From the NCBI GenBank assembly GCA_942492445.1, contig CALOEW010000089.1:1-64000 (forward strand): DNA of 64,000 nucleotides, given 5' to 3'. Below are positions 35,397 through 44,782 of the stretch, piece by piece (within the stretch, counting starts at the first letter, position 1; each line of letters starts with the position of its first letter). A program made the position numbers and the translations under genes. Under the pieces are notes generated by a model that was not told where the DNA came from, searched no databases, and worked only from the letters and a program-made list of their open reading frames with translations. The stretch is from NORP240 sp942492445. GTDB lineage: Bacteria > Pseudomonadota > Gammaproteobacteria > Pseudomonadales > Pseudohongiellaceae.

Positions 35397-35894
35397 TTGA
35401 GCCGTTACAGACCCCCCGTCAAGCCCGGCTCCCGTTACATCAGTACTGCTGGCGAAAAAAAACTGAAGGAAGAGCTTCAGTACCTGTGGAAAGTTGAACG
35501 ACCGAAAGTCACTCAGTCGGTATCAGAAGCCGCCGCAATGGGCGACCGTTCGGAAAACGCGGACTACATTTACGGCAAGAGACGACTGCGCGAGATCGAC
35601 CGCCGGGTCCGCTATCTGAACAGGCGCCTGGACGAGGTGACTGTCGTCGATCGCAAGCCGGACGACACTTCCAGGGTCTACTTCGGAGCACGGGTTGCCT
35701 TGGAAGATCAGCAGGGCAGCCTTCTGGAGTACCGGTTGCTGGGCGCAGATGAAATCGAACCCGGGACCGGCACGATCAGCATCGACTCGCCCATGGGTAA
35801 AGCCTTACTGGGGAAACAGGTTGATAGCAAAATTGTTCTTGATACCCCGGCGGGAATGCAATGTTATTACCTGGTCGGGATACGGTACGATTGA
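35397..35894 (+). CDS. greB: Transcription elongation factor GreB
   Basis: A 165-residue transcript-cleavage factor that rescues backtracked RNA polymerase. The N-terminal coiled coil contains GDRSENADYIYGKRRLREID (the acidic tip Asp/Glu are present) and the C-terminal FKBP-like domain runs from VYFGARVALED to the end. I place the start at TTG 35397 because AAGGAG at 35385-35390 is ideally spaced and overlaps the dinB stop; the protein then begins MSRYRPPVKPGSRYIS, as in GreB. It is the middle gene of dinB-greB-regulator. Confidence 0.93.
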   Translation: MSRYRPPVKPGSRYISTAGEKKLKEELQYLWKVERPKVTQSVSEAAAMGDRSENADYIYGKRRLREIDRRVRYLNRRLDEVTVVDRKPDDTSRVYFGARVALEDQQGSLLEYRLLGADEIEPGTGTISIDSPMGKALLGKQVDSKIVLDTPAGMQCYYLVGIRYD

Positions 35895-35896
35895 CC

Positions 35897-36883
35897 ATGC
35901 GCATCTGCCTGATTGCCCTGGAACGCGCGCTCGCCAGCAGCCTTACCATCCCGCTGGAAATGCTTTTTGCCGCCAGATCAATCAGTCAGGTCAATGGCGG
36001 CGACAACAGTGATCTTCAACTTCAGATAGTCGGGCCTGGCTCCGCCCCTGTCACCATGGCAGGCGGGCTGCAACTGGTGCCATCGGCAACATATGACGAC
36101 CTCCAGGGTGCCGATCTGATATTTGTCCCGGGACTCTGGGGCGCTCCACTTAAGACGCTCAGAAAATCCCCGGCACTGCTTGAATCCCTTTGCGCCTGCC
36201 ACCGGGCGGGAAGCACTCTGGTCAGCCTGGTAACCGGCAGTTATTTCCTGGCTGAAGCGGGGCTGCTGGACGGCCGAATCGCTACCACGCACTGGTACTA
36301 TTTCGATGATTTTGAAGCCCGCTACCCCCTTGTCAGACTGGACCGCAGGCGCTTCATCACCCTGGACGAAAATCTCTACTGCACCGGTAGCGTCAATGCG
36401 GCACGGGACGTTACCCTGCACCTGGTGGAGGAAGTCTTTGGTGAAGAGATCGCTGCCGAGATTGCGAAACACTTTACCCATGAAATAAAACGGTCCTACG
36501 AATCGATGCTGTTGTCCTGCCAACAACAGGAAACCCACCACGACGAGGTCATCATTAAGGTTCAGGAGTGGCTGCAAAGCCATTATGCGGAGGAAATCAG
36601 GCTCAATCTAGTTGCAAACCGGTTCAGGTTGAGCGTGCGGTCGCTGAACCGCCGGTTCAAAGCGGCAACCGGCACGACGCCATTGCAATACCTGCAGGAA
36701 AAGCGCGTAAGTCAGGCCAAGCAGTTATTGAAACAGAGTAACCTGACAATCGCGGAAATCAGCTTTGCTGCCGGCTACCAGGACACCAGTCATTTCAGCA
36801 GTCTGTTTCGCAAGGTCACCGGTATCGCCCCCGTAGAGTATCGGGAACTTGTGCGCAGCAAGCTCTTCAAGGTGCAGGAGTGA
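35897..36883 (+). CDS. GlxA/FtrA-type transcriptional regulator with DJ-1/PfpI and AraC domains
   Basis: A 328-residue regulator. Residues 1-~180 form a DJ-1/PfpI-like domain (ADLIFVPGLWG, then TGSYFLAEAGLLDGRIATTHW); the usual nucleophilic Cys of the elbow is not present (VTGSYF), so it is a sensing rather than catalytic domain. Residues ~230-328 hold two AraC helix-turn-helices (LNLVANRFRLSVRSLNRRFK and IAEISFAAGYQDTSHFSSLFRK). Effector and targets are unknown. It starts 2 bp after greB. Confidence 0.88.
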   Translation: MRICLIALERALASSLTIPLEMLFAARSISQVNGGDNSDLQLQIVGPGSAPVTMAGGLQLVPSATYDDLQGADLIFVPGLWGAPLKTLRKSPALLESLCACHRAGSTLVSLVTGSYFLAEAGLLDGRIATTHWYYFDDFEARYPLVRLDRRRFITLDENLYCTGSVNAARDVTLHLVEEVFGEEIAAEIAKHFTHEIKRSYESMLLSCQQQETHHDEVIIKVQEWLQSHYAEEIRLNLVANRFRLSVRSLNRRFKAATGTTPLQYLQEKRVSQAKQLLKQSNLTIAEISFAAGYQDTSHFSSLFRKVTGIAPVEYRELVRSKLFKVQE

Positions 36884-36914
36884 AATCATCCGCAATGGGC
36901 CAGGGATGTGTGGA

Positions 36915-37211
36915 TCAGCTGTTGCCTTTTTCGAACCTGGCCAGCTGTTGCGCACTGGCTTCCTTCTGGTAACTGGCCTTCCAGCGGGAATACGGCATGC
37001 CATAAACCCTCTCCCTCGCCTCTTCGTATTCCACCTCGATGCCCCTGGCCTGTGCTTCCGAAGTGAACCACTTTGAGAGGCAGTTGCGACAGAATCCCGC
37101 CAGGTTCATCAGGTCTATATTCTGCACTTCCTTGTGGTCGTCCAGGTGTTGAAGGAGGCGGCGAAAAGTCGCCGCGTCCAGTTCCAGTTGCTGTTGATCT
37201 GTCAGGTTCAT
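36915..37211 (-). CDS. DUF1244 family protein
   Basis: A 98-residue helical protein matching DUF1244. The conserved NIDLMNLAGFCRNCLSKW has two cysteines, and ERVYGMPYSRWKASYQ follows. Function is unknown; structural work on the family showed only a small helical bundle. It follows hpf by 12 bp on the same strand. Confidence 0.9.
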   Translation of the reverse strand: MNLTDQQQLELDAATFRRLLQHLDDHKEVQNIDLMNLAGFCRNCLSKWFTSEAQARGIEVEYEEARERVYGMPYSRWKASYQKEASAQQLARFEKGNS

Positions 37212-37223
37212 GGTATTTCGACC

Positions 37224-37625
37224 TCATGCACCGGTGCGTTGCTCGACGTCATCATTGACCACGTCGGAAAGCACTTCGGTTTCGACAAAATCCAGAGGAT
37301 TGGCGCGATGCTTCTTGTCTACGGATTTCAGTTGCCGCTCTGCTGCATTGAAGGCATCGCGGATCGCTACGTAGAGGTCCTCATGGGCATGGTTGTCATG
37401 TTGATCCTGGTTTACCCTGACTTCTTTCTGAGGAGTATGAATTTCCAAACCTACCGAATAGACCTTGCCTTTGTGGTGATTATTATGTGGGGAATCCAGC
37501 ACGACCCGACCGGTAAGAATCTGATCACAATATCGTTCCAGCTTGTTGATCCTCTTGTTGACTGCATCGAGAACAGCATCGGAATGATCGATATTATGAA
37601 ATACAACTTGGAAGTCATTACTCAT
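37224..37625 (-). CDS. hpf: Ribosome hibernation-promoting factor (HPF/RaiA family)
   Basis: A 133-residue protein of the HPF/YfiA fold. Recognisable parts are the NKRINKLERYCDQILTGRVV helix-strand, GKVYSVGLEIHTPQKEVRV and the HEDLYVAIRDAFNAAERQLK helix. Such proteins bind the 30S decoding centre in stationary phase and inactivate or dimerise ribosomes. Its C-terminal extension (about 30 residues, acidic) is intermediate between short HPF and RaiA, so which type it is remains open. A ribosome-binding site (GGAGAA) precedes the ATG. Confidence 0.87.
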   Translation of the reverse strand: MSNDFQVVFHNIDHSDAVLDAVNKRINKLERYCDQILTGRVVLDSPHNNHHKGKVYSVGLEIHTPQKEVRVNQDQHDNHAHEDLYVAIRDAFNAAERQLKSVDKKHRANPLDFVETEVLSDVVNDDVEQRTGA

Positions 37626-37890
37626 AGGGATTTTCTCCGTTAATTCATAGTGTTGGCGGTCAAACCATAGTGCATGTATTCAGATGGTACCTCCCGTTCA
37701 AAGTGCTTTCAGTTCCGTGACAATCATGTGTCATTAACCTCAAAGATACCTGCTTGCCGCAGTTTTGTCTAAGAAACCGCCGGTAAATATCCCTGCCACG
37801 GGCCGCTCTCTCACAGGCGTTCAAACTCCCCACCAGTACTCAACCAGCCCATGTGGTTTCCGGCGCAATCCGCCAGGTGCTGTGCACCGG

Positions 37891-38421
37891 TCATTGCTGA
37901 CCCCGGAAACACCAGTGCCAGGGTTCGTAACTGATCCCATAGGGGTTGTCGCGCGGATAGCTCAGGGAAAAACCGAACTCTCCTGCCCGACTGTCAAGCC
38001 ATTGAAACGCAGGCGTATTTTCGAATTCTTCAACGAGTGGATCGCAGTCAACGGTGCTCAGGTCGATCGCTCTCCCGGTATGATGTTCACTGAATCCCGG
38101 AGCGGCAATGACTTGCAGGATATCCGCCAGTTCACGGCCCTTTTCCAGGTGTCTGCGTATCAGGTCCCGTTGGTAGTCGATGCCTCGAAACGCTGAAATC
38201 AGGTACAGCACCACCCCTGCCCCTTCCGCGGCCTCTCGCATGGCAGTCCAGGCCTCGCGGGCGGGTGGAATCAGTTTTTGCGGTCGTTGAAAATAATCAG
38301 GCCCGATATCGACCAGGACTTCGGGCTCGATACACAAAGGTATCCGCGACTGGTCAAGGTAGGATTCAGGTATGCCCAGTTCCCGATGCATCCGTAGCAG
38401 TCGCGCCTGAAAGTTAGTCAT
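37891..38421 (-). CDS. VanY-type D,D-/L,D-carboxypeptidase
   Basis: A 176-residue zinc peptidase of the LAS/VanY family that removes terminal D-Ala residues from peptidoglycan stems. Zinc ligands are in SEHHTGRAIDL (HxxxxxxD) near residue 112 and EPWHWCF near residue 168. SAFRGIDYQRDLI is the conserved SxxRxxxxQ segment. No signal peptide is visible, so it may act in the cytoplasm on recycled peptides or be exported another way. No vancomycin-resistance genes are nearby. Confidence 0.85.
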   Translation of the reverse strand: MTNFQARLLRMHRELGIPESYLDQSRIPLCIEPEVLVDIGPDYFQRPQKLIPPAREAWTAMREAAEGAGVVLYLISAFRGIDYQRDLIRRHLEKGRELADILQVIAAPGFSEHHTGRAIDLSTVDCDPLVEEFENTPAFQWLDSRAGEFGFSLSYPRDNPYGISYEPWHWCFRGQQ

Positions 38422-38693
38422 TTCCGCGTCCTCAGCCGCGCCCGGAGGTATTTCTGACAGCTACGCGCGGGGCCATTGCCCGGGGCTTCTGTTCAATTGT
38501 TTTTGTCAACCTCACGGTACTACAATCCCGACAACACTCACAATACCTGGCCATCCCCAGCCCGGGTATGCCATTACTCGACAGCGGGCCTGTGGCCAAT
38601 TCGCCACCGTTCTTGTCCAGATAGCCATAGTTGAACCGGGACCCCGCCAGTATAGTGCATGGCAGTTCCTGCGGAGCACTGGAGACAGAAACA

Positions 38694-40634
38694 ATGGCCC
38701 GACTTCCCGTAATCGTAGGTTTCGGAGGTATCAATGCAGCAGGGCGCAGTTCTCTGCATCACGGATATCGTCGCCTGGTTTACGACCGGCTTGCTGCTTC
38801 CGACGCCAGAGAAACCCGGCAGAGTCTCGCCTCTCTCATGGGTCTTCTGAACAGGCAGGCCGGCGCCTGGACCGATCATCAGGGCGCCCCTGTGGACCTG
38901 GACTCTTACCTCGATGCCATCACCGGCCGGTTGCTCGACGGCACGCTGGTGCGCCGGCTGGAGAAGAATCTATTCGATCCCGAAAAAATACCTTTCCACA
39001 AACGCATCGACCTGACAGCCAGGATTAACCAGCCGATTGAATTCCTGCTCAGCCGCAGGCATCTCCCCGATACTCTGCCCGATGGCTGGCAGGTCAATGA
39101 CGATGGGACTCATCCTGGCAGGGTCCTGGTGCGGGTGAACGACAATCTGGAAGTTCTGCTCAGGTGTCAACGGGCTACGGAAGTCAATAGCGCCGGTCAA
39201 CTGCCCAGTGGCTTCGACCCCGAAGCACTGTATCCCTCGCGCAGTCATCCCCGCGGTTTGCAACTGACAGTTTTTGCGGCTTCTGATGCCATTCATTCAC
39301 TGGGCATAGACTGGCAGACTGTCACCCGTCGCGTGGCGCCGGACCGGATCAGTGTCTATGCAGGCAGTGGCATGAGTCAACTGGATTACAACGGCTTCGG
39401 CGGACTGCTGCAGGCCAGGTTGTGTGGAAGAAAAGTAACCTCCAAACAATTACCACTGGGCTATGCGGAAATGCCCGCTGACTTCGTAAATGCCTATGTG
39501 CTGGGAAATCTGGGAACAACAGGCACCAACGTGGCCGCCTGTGCAACCTTTCTTTACAATCTCAGACAAGGCATTCGCGATATTCAGTCAGGCACACACA
39601 GAGTAGCCATAATCGGCACCAGTGAAGCTCCGCTGGTACCCGAAATATTCGATGGATTCGCAACCATGGGTGCCCTGGCAGACGACAACAAACTGCGAGC
39701 ACTGGACGGACTGTCGCCGGAGCACCGGCCTGATCACTGGCGGGCCTGCCGCCCGTTCGGCACCAATGCCGGGTTCACGCTGGCCGAATCGTCTCAGTTC
39801 GTCGTGTTGTTTGACGACGAACTGGCACTTGAACTCGGAGCCATGATTTACGGTGCTGTTAACGATGTTTTCGTCAATGCCGATGGCTTCAAGAAATCAA
39901 TTGCGGGACCAGGGATTGGTAATTACCTGACAATGGCGAAGGCTGCCGCCGCAACGCGCAATATACTGGGAGAGCGGGGCCTGCAGGACCGCACTTACGT
40001 GCAGGCTCATGGCACCGGGACACCCCAGAACCGGATCACGGAATCGCAAATACTCAGTCGTGTGGCTACGACTTTTGGTATCCAGCACTGGCCAGTTGCT
40101 GCCGTAAAGGCCTACCTTGGGCACTCACTGGCAACTGCTGCCGGTGATCAACTGGTTGCCAGCCTGGGGGTCTGGCGATATGGCCTCATTCCTGGCATCA
40201 CAACCATAAGGGAACCGGCCGACGACGTGCACACTGAGGGGTTGGACATCCTCCTGCAACACAAGGAAGTCAACCCCGGCGAGATTGACGCAGTGATCAT
40301 CAATTCCAAGGGATTTGGCGGCAACAACGCCTCGGCTTCGATACTATCCCCAGCCAAGACCGAGCAGTTGCTCAATTATCGCTACGGTTCGGCTTCGATG
40401 ACGGAATATCAGCGTCGTCGCGAAGCCACTCTTACCAGTACCAGGGACTACGATGCGGCCGCCAGTTCCGGCAACTTCAGCGCCACCTACCAGTTCGGAG
40501 AGAACGTTCTGGGCGATAGCGATGTCGAGCTGGATACCGATACACTGAAAATACGCGGAATTGAACCTGCGGTGAGCCTGCGTGTTCCCAATCACTATGA
40601 GGCCTATTTGAAAAAGCCTGACACACAGGTATAA
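38694..40634 (+). CDS. Large beta-ketoacyl synthase family protein
   Basis: A 646-residue thiolase-fold condensing enzyme, about 230 residues longer than FabB or FabF. The catalytic triad can be located: Cys in GTNVAACATFLYNL (near residue 285), His in VQAHGTGTPQNRITE (near residue 440) and His in VKAYLGHSLATAAGD (near residue 470). The extra ~200 residues lie at the N-terminus, with an insertion of unknown fold. The ATG at 38694 is preceded by GGAGAC. It stands alone, without acyl carrier protein or reductase genes, so its acyl substrate is unclear. Confidence 0.83.
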   Translation: MARLPVIVGFGGINAAGRSSLHHGYRRLVYDRLAASDARETRQSLASLMGLLNRQAGAWTDHQGAPVDLDSYLDAITGRLLDGTLVRRLEKNLFDPEKIPFHKRIDLTARINQPIEFLLSRRHLPDTLPDGWQVNDDGTHPGRVLVRVNDNLEVLLRCQRATEVNSAGQLPSGFDPEALYPSRSHPRGLQLTVFAASDAIHSLGIDWQTVTRRVAPDRISVYAGSGMSQLDYNGFGGLLQARLCGRKVTSKQLPLGYAEMPADFVNAYVLGNLGTTGTNVAACATFLYNLRQGIRDIQSGTHRVAIIGTSEAPLVPEIFDGFATMGALADDNKLRALDGLSPEHRPDHWRACRPFGTNAGFTLAESSQFVVLFDDELALELGAMIYGAVNDVFVNADGFKKSIAGPGIGNYLTMAKAAAATRNILGERGLQDRTYVQAHGTGTPQNRITESQILSRVATTFGIQHWPVAAVKAYLGHSLATAAGDQLVASLGVWRYGLIPGITTIREPADDVHTEGLDILLQHKEVNPGEIDAVIINSKGFGGNNASASILSPAKTEQLLNYRYGSASMTEYQRRREATLTSTRDYDAAASSGNFSATYQFGENVLGDSDVELDTDTLKIRGIEPAVSLRVPNHYEAYLKKPDTQV

Positions 40635-40683
40635 CAACACCCAGGTCGAATGCCGCACCGGACAACACCACAATGGCAATGGC

Positions 40684-42207
40684 TCAGCTGACCTGGACGG
40701 TGTGCTCCTCGATGCGCTTACGCCAGGCCGCTGGACCGGTCTCATGCACTGACGTACCATTGACATCCACAGCCACCGTTACCGGCATGTTCTCAACCTC
40801 GAACTCGTGCACCGCTTCCATCCCCAGGTCTTCAAAGGCGACTACGCGGGCTTTGCGGATGGCTTTGGACACCAGATAGGCGGCACCGCCCACTGCCATC
40901 AGGTAAACAGCCCGGTGTTTCCTGATCGCCTCTATGGCCACTGGCCCCCGTTCAGCCTTGCCTATCATACCGAGTAACCCCGTAGCCGCCAGCAAGGGCT
41001 CGGTGAATTTATCCATTCGCGTGGCTGTGGTCGGACCGGCGGGACCGATCACTTCGTCCCGTACCGGATCGACTGGTCCAACGTAATAAATAAACCGGCC
41101 CTTCAGATCGACTCCGTCGGGAAGTGGCTCGTTTTTCTCCAGCCGCTCCATTATTCGTTTATGCGCGGCATCGCGGCCGGTCAGCATTCTGCCGGACAAT
41201 AAAAGCGTATCACCTGGCTCCCAGCTTGCCACCTCTTCGCGTGTAACCGTATCCAGATTGACATGCTTTGCCCTTGGGCCGACATCCCAACTGATTTCGG
41301 GCCAGTCTGAGAGACTTGGAGGCCTGAGTTCGGCGACACCCTCCCCGGTAAGAGTAAAATGAGTATGACGGGTAGCCGCGCAGTTGGGAATCATGGCAAC
41401 CGGCAAAGACGCGGCATGGGTCGGGTAATCAAGAATCTTTACATCCAGAACTGTGGTCAGACCACCCAATCCCTGGGCTCCGATACCCAGTGAGTTTGCT
41501 GCGTCCATGATTTCCAGGCGCAACTCCTCTACCCTGTTGGACGGTCCCCTTGCGCGCAATTCATGAATATCGATTGGGTCCATCAGGGCTTCCTTGGCCA
41601 GCACTGCCGCTTTTTCCGCAGTGCCACCGATACCGATTCCCAGCATGCCAGGAGGGCACCAGCCGGCACCCATGGTGGGCAAAGTACTTTTAACCCACTC
41701 GACAATGCTGTCACTGGGGTTGAGCATAACCATCTTGGCCTTGTTTTCCGAACCACCTCCCTTGGCGGCCAGTTTAATCTCCAATTTATCACCGGGAACC
41801 ACCTCAGTGTGGATGACCGCCGGCGTGTTGTCACGGGTATTTGTCCTGGTGCCCGCAGGATCTGAAAGTATTGATGCTCGCAGTACGTTGTCCGGATTCA
41901 GGTAAGCTCGACGGACGCCTTCATTGACCATCTCCGAAACACTCATTTCCGCATCCCAGCGTACGTCCATGCCTATCTTCAGAAACACTGTGACGATACC
42001 TGTGTCCTGGCAAATGGGACGCCTGCCCTCGGCGCAGAGACGGGAATTGATAAGGATCTGCGCCATGGCATCACGTGCAGCCGGAGACTCTTCTTTCAGG
42101 TAAGCTTCGTGGACCGCCCTGATGAAATCCAGCGGATGATAGTAAGAAATGAATTGCAGCGCGTCGGCGATGCTCTGTACCAGGTCGTCTTGGCGTATTA
42201 CGGTCAT
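40684..42207 (-). CDS. fumA: Class I (iron-sulfur) fumarate hydratase
   Basis: A 507-residue [4Fe-4S] hydro-lyase interconverting fumarate and malate in the TCA cycle. The alpha part (residues 1-~290) includes RPICQDTGIVTVFLKIG, with a cluster cysteine, and GIGIGGTAEKAAVLAKEALM. The beta part (~310-507) includes LSGRMLTGRDAAHKR and GPTTATRMDKF. The ATG at 42207 gives the normal start MTVIRQDDLVQSIADALQF. It is transcribed alone and convergent with the ketoacyl synthase gene. Confidence 0.94.
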   Translation of the reverse strand: MTVIRQDDLVQSIADALQFISYYHPLDFIRAVHEAYLKEESPAARDAMAQILINSRLCAEGRRPICQDTGIVTVFLKIGMDVRWDAEMSVSEMVNEGVRRAYLNPDNVLRASILSDPAGTRTNTRDNTPAVIHTEVVPGDKLEIKLAAKGGGSENKAKMVMLNPSDSIVEWVKSTLPTMGAGWCPPGMLGIGIGGTAEKAAVLAKEALMDPIDIHELRARGPSNRVEELRLEIMDAANSLGIGAQGLGGLTTVLDVKILDYPTHAASLPVAMIPNCAATRHTHFTLTGEGVAELRPPSLSDWPEISWDVGPRAKHVNLDTVTREEVASWEPGDTLLLSGRMLTGRDAAHKRIMERLEKNEPLPDGVDLKGRFIYYVGPVDPVRDEVIGPAGPTTATRMDKFTEPLLAATGLLGMIGKAERGPVAIEAIRKHRAVYLMAVGGAAYLVSKAIRKARVVAFEDLGMEAVHEFEVENMPVTVAVDVNGTSVHETGPAAWRKRIEEHTVQVS

Positions 42208-42404
42208 CTTAAATCCCAGTGTTGCGAACTCATCGAATTCTACCACGGAGAACGCCAGCCTGATCAGCCCGCCGGACTGACAGACAGTGTGCCCTGCAGG
42301 CCCACCCTGAGGGGCCTTCAGACAAACCCGCTGATTTCATTGCACTGCCTTGACAGGCAGACTTATGTCGGCGGCAATGCGCCTCGCCAGCAGGTGTGTC
42401 TGAA

Positions 42405-42442
42405 TGCCAGAGCATTGTGGGACTTAATCAGAGGTTCCTTAG
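42405..42442 (-). repeat. GGAACCTCT element copy at the stop of the carrier gene
   Basis: On the minus strand the sequence is CTAA, then GGAACCTCTGATTAAGTCCC, then ACAATGCTCTGG. The TAA of the CTAA tetramer is the stop codon of the carrier gene. The ~35-base match to the serC-proximal copy at 30769 is the best pair in the window. Scattered similarity, including CTGGCGAGGCGC, continues another 30-40 bases toward 42360. Confidence 0.75.
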
Positions 42443-43776
42443 GCGGCCTGAATGCTGTCCCTGCCAGCGTCACTGGCGGGTGGGCGGTTTTCCACGTCTA
42501 CCTTCTGCCGCTGGAACGACCGGCCGAGGTAAATTCCAACTACCGCCCACAACGCCGCGATTCCAGCGCCGATAGCCCCCATAGCCCCCAGAGTCAGACC
42601 TGCACCATCGGTCAGGCCGGCGAAGGAAATGCCCCAGATCGCATCCCCACCCCGGTACATGGCCACGTCAACGACCGGTTTGGCCTTGAACCGGCTTTCA
42701 CGGGAAACCGCAGTAAAAAGCATCTCCCGCGCCGGCCTTGTGACCCCATAATTCCCCGCCTGGCGGGCGACCTGCAGGGCAAGCAATACCGTCAGAATCG
42801 GCGCCAGCGCCAGCACCAGCAACGCCAGGCACATGAACACCGGTACGATAGCCAGGGTAACGGGCATGCCAAAGCCTTTCACCAGCCGGCTGGTGGCGAA
42901 GAAACCGAGGACGAAAGTCAGAATATTGACCACCAGGGCCAGCCACGCCAGTATTTCCGCCCTCTGGTTCAGTTCATAGCCGCGCAGCAGGTTGGTCTGT
43001 TCAAAATAAGCGAACGAACCAATGGCTGTGTAGAGCAGAATAAAGGCGGCGATACCAATCAGGTAGGGGCTGCTAAAAAAATCCCGAAACCCGGCCAGGG
43101 CCGAGCCACCGATCCGGTAGTCTGAAAGGTCCCCCTGCACCCTCTGATTGTGCAGATCCGTTATTTTCAGGCGTTGCAGGTATACCACCACAGGCACTGG
43201 AACCAGCAGCATGACGGACGCGATCAGTACCAGGGAGTCAGCTCCGCCGAAACGAACTACCAGAGCGGCAATCAACGGACCCATCAGGGCGCCGGCACTG
43301 GCGCCTACGGCGATAAAAGCAAATAGTCTGTTTGCCTGCTCTCTGTTAAAGAGGTCAGCCATAAAGCTCCAGAACACGGAGACGTGAAACAGACTGAACA
43401 GACTGACCCACAGGTAGAAGCCCTTGTCTACCAGTATCGGGTCCTGCACCAGCCCGGACCCGAAATGCAGCAGCACAAAGCTGGCAGCAAAAAACACATA
43501 GACGAACTGCACCAGATTCCGGAACCGAATGCGTGAAACGGCCGCACCAAAGGCGATTACCACGGCGCAGCTGAGGAAAAACTGGATGTTCCAGAGTATG
43601 CTGATTTCGGTATTGGTCCAGTCACTTGCCATGGCATCCCTGACCGGCCTGAGCATGTAGTAGGCCGCCATCAGGACAAACACGAATCCGAAGGAGAGCA
43701 CGACGCTTTTCAATTCATGGCGCTCTACCAGGGTTGCCGATCGGATGATTGCTGCCAGCCTGCCATTATTTTTCAT
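42439..43776 (-). CDS. NTP/NDP exchange transporter-like (Tlc/MFS) carrier
   Basis: A 445-residue protein with about twelve membrane segments. The segment FVFVLMAAYYMLRPVRDAMA near the N-terminus is typical of the Tlc/ATP-ADP translocase branch of the major facilitator superfamily, in which proteins outside intracellular bacteria have unknown substrates. VFWSFMADLFNREQANRLF and VGASAGALMGPLIAA are further landmarks. I chose the ATG at 43776; the frame is open to a TTG at 43809. The stop codon is part of the GGAACCTCT repeat junction. Confidence 0.78.
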   Translation of the reverse strand: MKNNGRLAAIIRSATLVERHELKSVVLSFGFVFVLMAAYYMLRPVRDAMASDWTNTEISILWNIQFFLSCAVVIAFGAAVSRIRFRNLVQFVYVFFAASFVLLHFGSGLVQDPILVDKGFYLWVSLFSLFHVSVFWSFMADLFNREQANRLFAFIAVGASAGALMGPLIAALVVRFGGADSLVLIASVMLLVPVPVVVYLQRLKITDLHNQRVQGDLSDYRIGGSALAGFRDFFSSPYLIGIAAFILLYTAIGSFAYFEQTNLLRGYELNQRAEILAWLALVVNILTFVLGFFATSRLVKGFGMPVTLAIVPVFMCLALLVLALAPILTVLLALQVARQAGNYGVTRPAREMLFTAVSRESRFKAKPVVDVAMYRGGDAIWGISFAGLTDGAGLTLGAMGAIGAGIAALWAVVGIYLGRSFQRQKVDVENRPPASDAGRDSIQAA

Positions 43777-43900
43777 TGTGCTTGCCACTGCGGCTCGATT
43801 TGGGTTCAATTATGACGGTTACGCCGGTCCGGGGCAAAGACCATTATGATCTGCTGCTCAAAAAGTCGTCACTTTTGGGAATACTAACCAGGGAATCAAG

Positions 43901-43920
43901 GGAACCTCAGATTAAGTCCC
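43901..43920 (+). repeat. GGAACCTC element copy upstream of the enoyl-CoA hydratase gene
   Basis: GGAACCTCAGATTAAGTCCC differs by one base from the copy at 42419-42438. It ends one base before the ribosome-binding site (AAGGA, 43921-43925) of the hydratase gene. It is preceded by CAAG, not a YTAR tetramer. Confidence 0.8.
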
Positions 43921-43933
43921 AAGGAAATCCATC

Positions 43934-44698
43934 ATGAATTTTTCTTCTCCCGACCCCGAAATTCTGGCCAAGACCGACGGCTTCCTGTTCATTCTGCAGA
44001 TAAACAGGCCGGATAAGAAAAACGCTCTGACTCCGGGAATGTATCGGGCTCTCGCTGAAGGCATCCGCCACGCCGATCATGACGATTCGATCAATGTGAT
44101 CGTGATCCGGGGAACCGAAGATTGTTTTACCAGCGGTAACGATGTCAATAACTTCCGCAGTGGATCGGAAGAATCCGGAGAAAGGGCATCATCGGGGTTC
44201 ATGAAAGCGATCAGTCAGGCAGAAAAACCGGTGGTTGCCGCCGTCAGCGGCCCAGCTATCGGCATCGGTACCACCATGTTGCTGCATTGCGACCTGGTCT
44301 ATGCGTCCGAGCAATGCTACCTGCAACTGCCCTTTTCCCGATTGGGTTTGTGTCCCGAGCTGGGATCCAGCCTGTTGCTGCCATACTTCCTGGGCCGACA
44401 GCGCGCTGCAGAACTGCTGCTTTTAGGTGATCGATTCAGTGCCGAAACCGCCAGAGAATTCGGACTGATCAATGCCGTGCTTTCCCAGGAGGAGTATCTG
44501 AAATTTGCCATCGAAAAGGCCAGGGAGCTCGCCAACCTTCCCAATCATGCCCTGCAGGTATCAAAGCGTCTTATGAAACGCAGTTTTGATAAGGTTTTAC
44601 CTGGCACTATCGAACTGGAACTGAAGGAATTCGGCAAATTGCTGCAGACATCTGAGGCACAGGCAATTGTCGAGGCTTTCCTGAACCGGAAACAATAA
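43934..44698 (+). CDS. Enoyl-CoA hydratase/isomerase family protein
   Basis: A 254-residue crotonase-fold protein. The N-terminal LQINRPDKKNALTPGMY and the oxyanion-hole segments TSGNDVNNF (near residue 66) and AVSGPAIGIGTTMLLHCDL (near residue 100) are present. At the position where hydratases carry the second Glu the sequence reads SRLGLCPELGSSLLLP, compatible with an isomerase or hydratase. The exact acyl-CoA substrate is unknown. AAGGA at 43921 supports the ATG at 43934. Confidence 0.85.
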   Translation: MNFSSPDPEILAKTDGFLFILQINRPDKKNALTPGMYRALAEGIRHADHDDSINVIVIRGTEDCFTSGNDVNNFRSGSEESGERASSGFMKAISQAEKPVVAAVSGPAIGIGTTMLLHCDLVYASEQCYLQLPFSRLGLCPELGSSLLLPYFLGRQRAAELLLLGDRFSAETAREFGLINAVLSQEEYLKFAIEKARELANLPNHALQVSKRLMKRSFDKVLPGTIELELKEFGKLLQTSEAQAIVEAFLNRKQ

Positions 44699-44782
44699 CC
44701 TTTACCAGGCCAGCAACCTGTCCATAGACAACTTTACCCGCGATGTCGGCAGGTGCTTCTGGAGAACAAGGCAGAGCCATAG

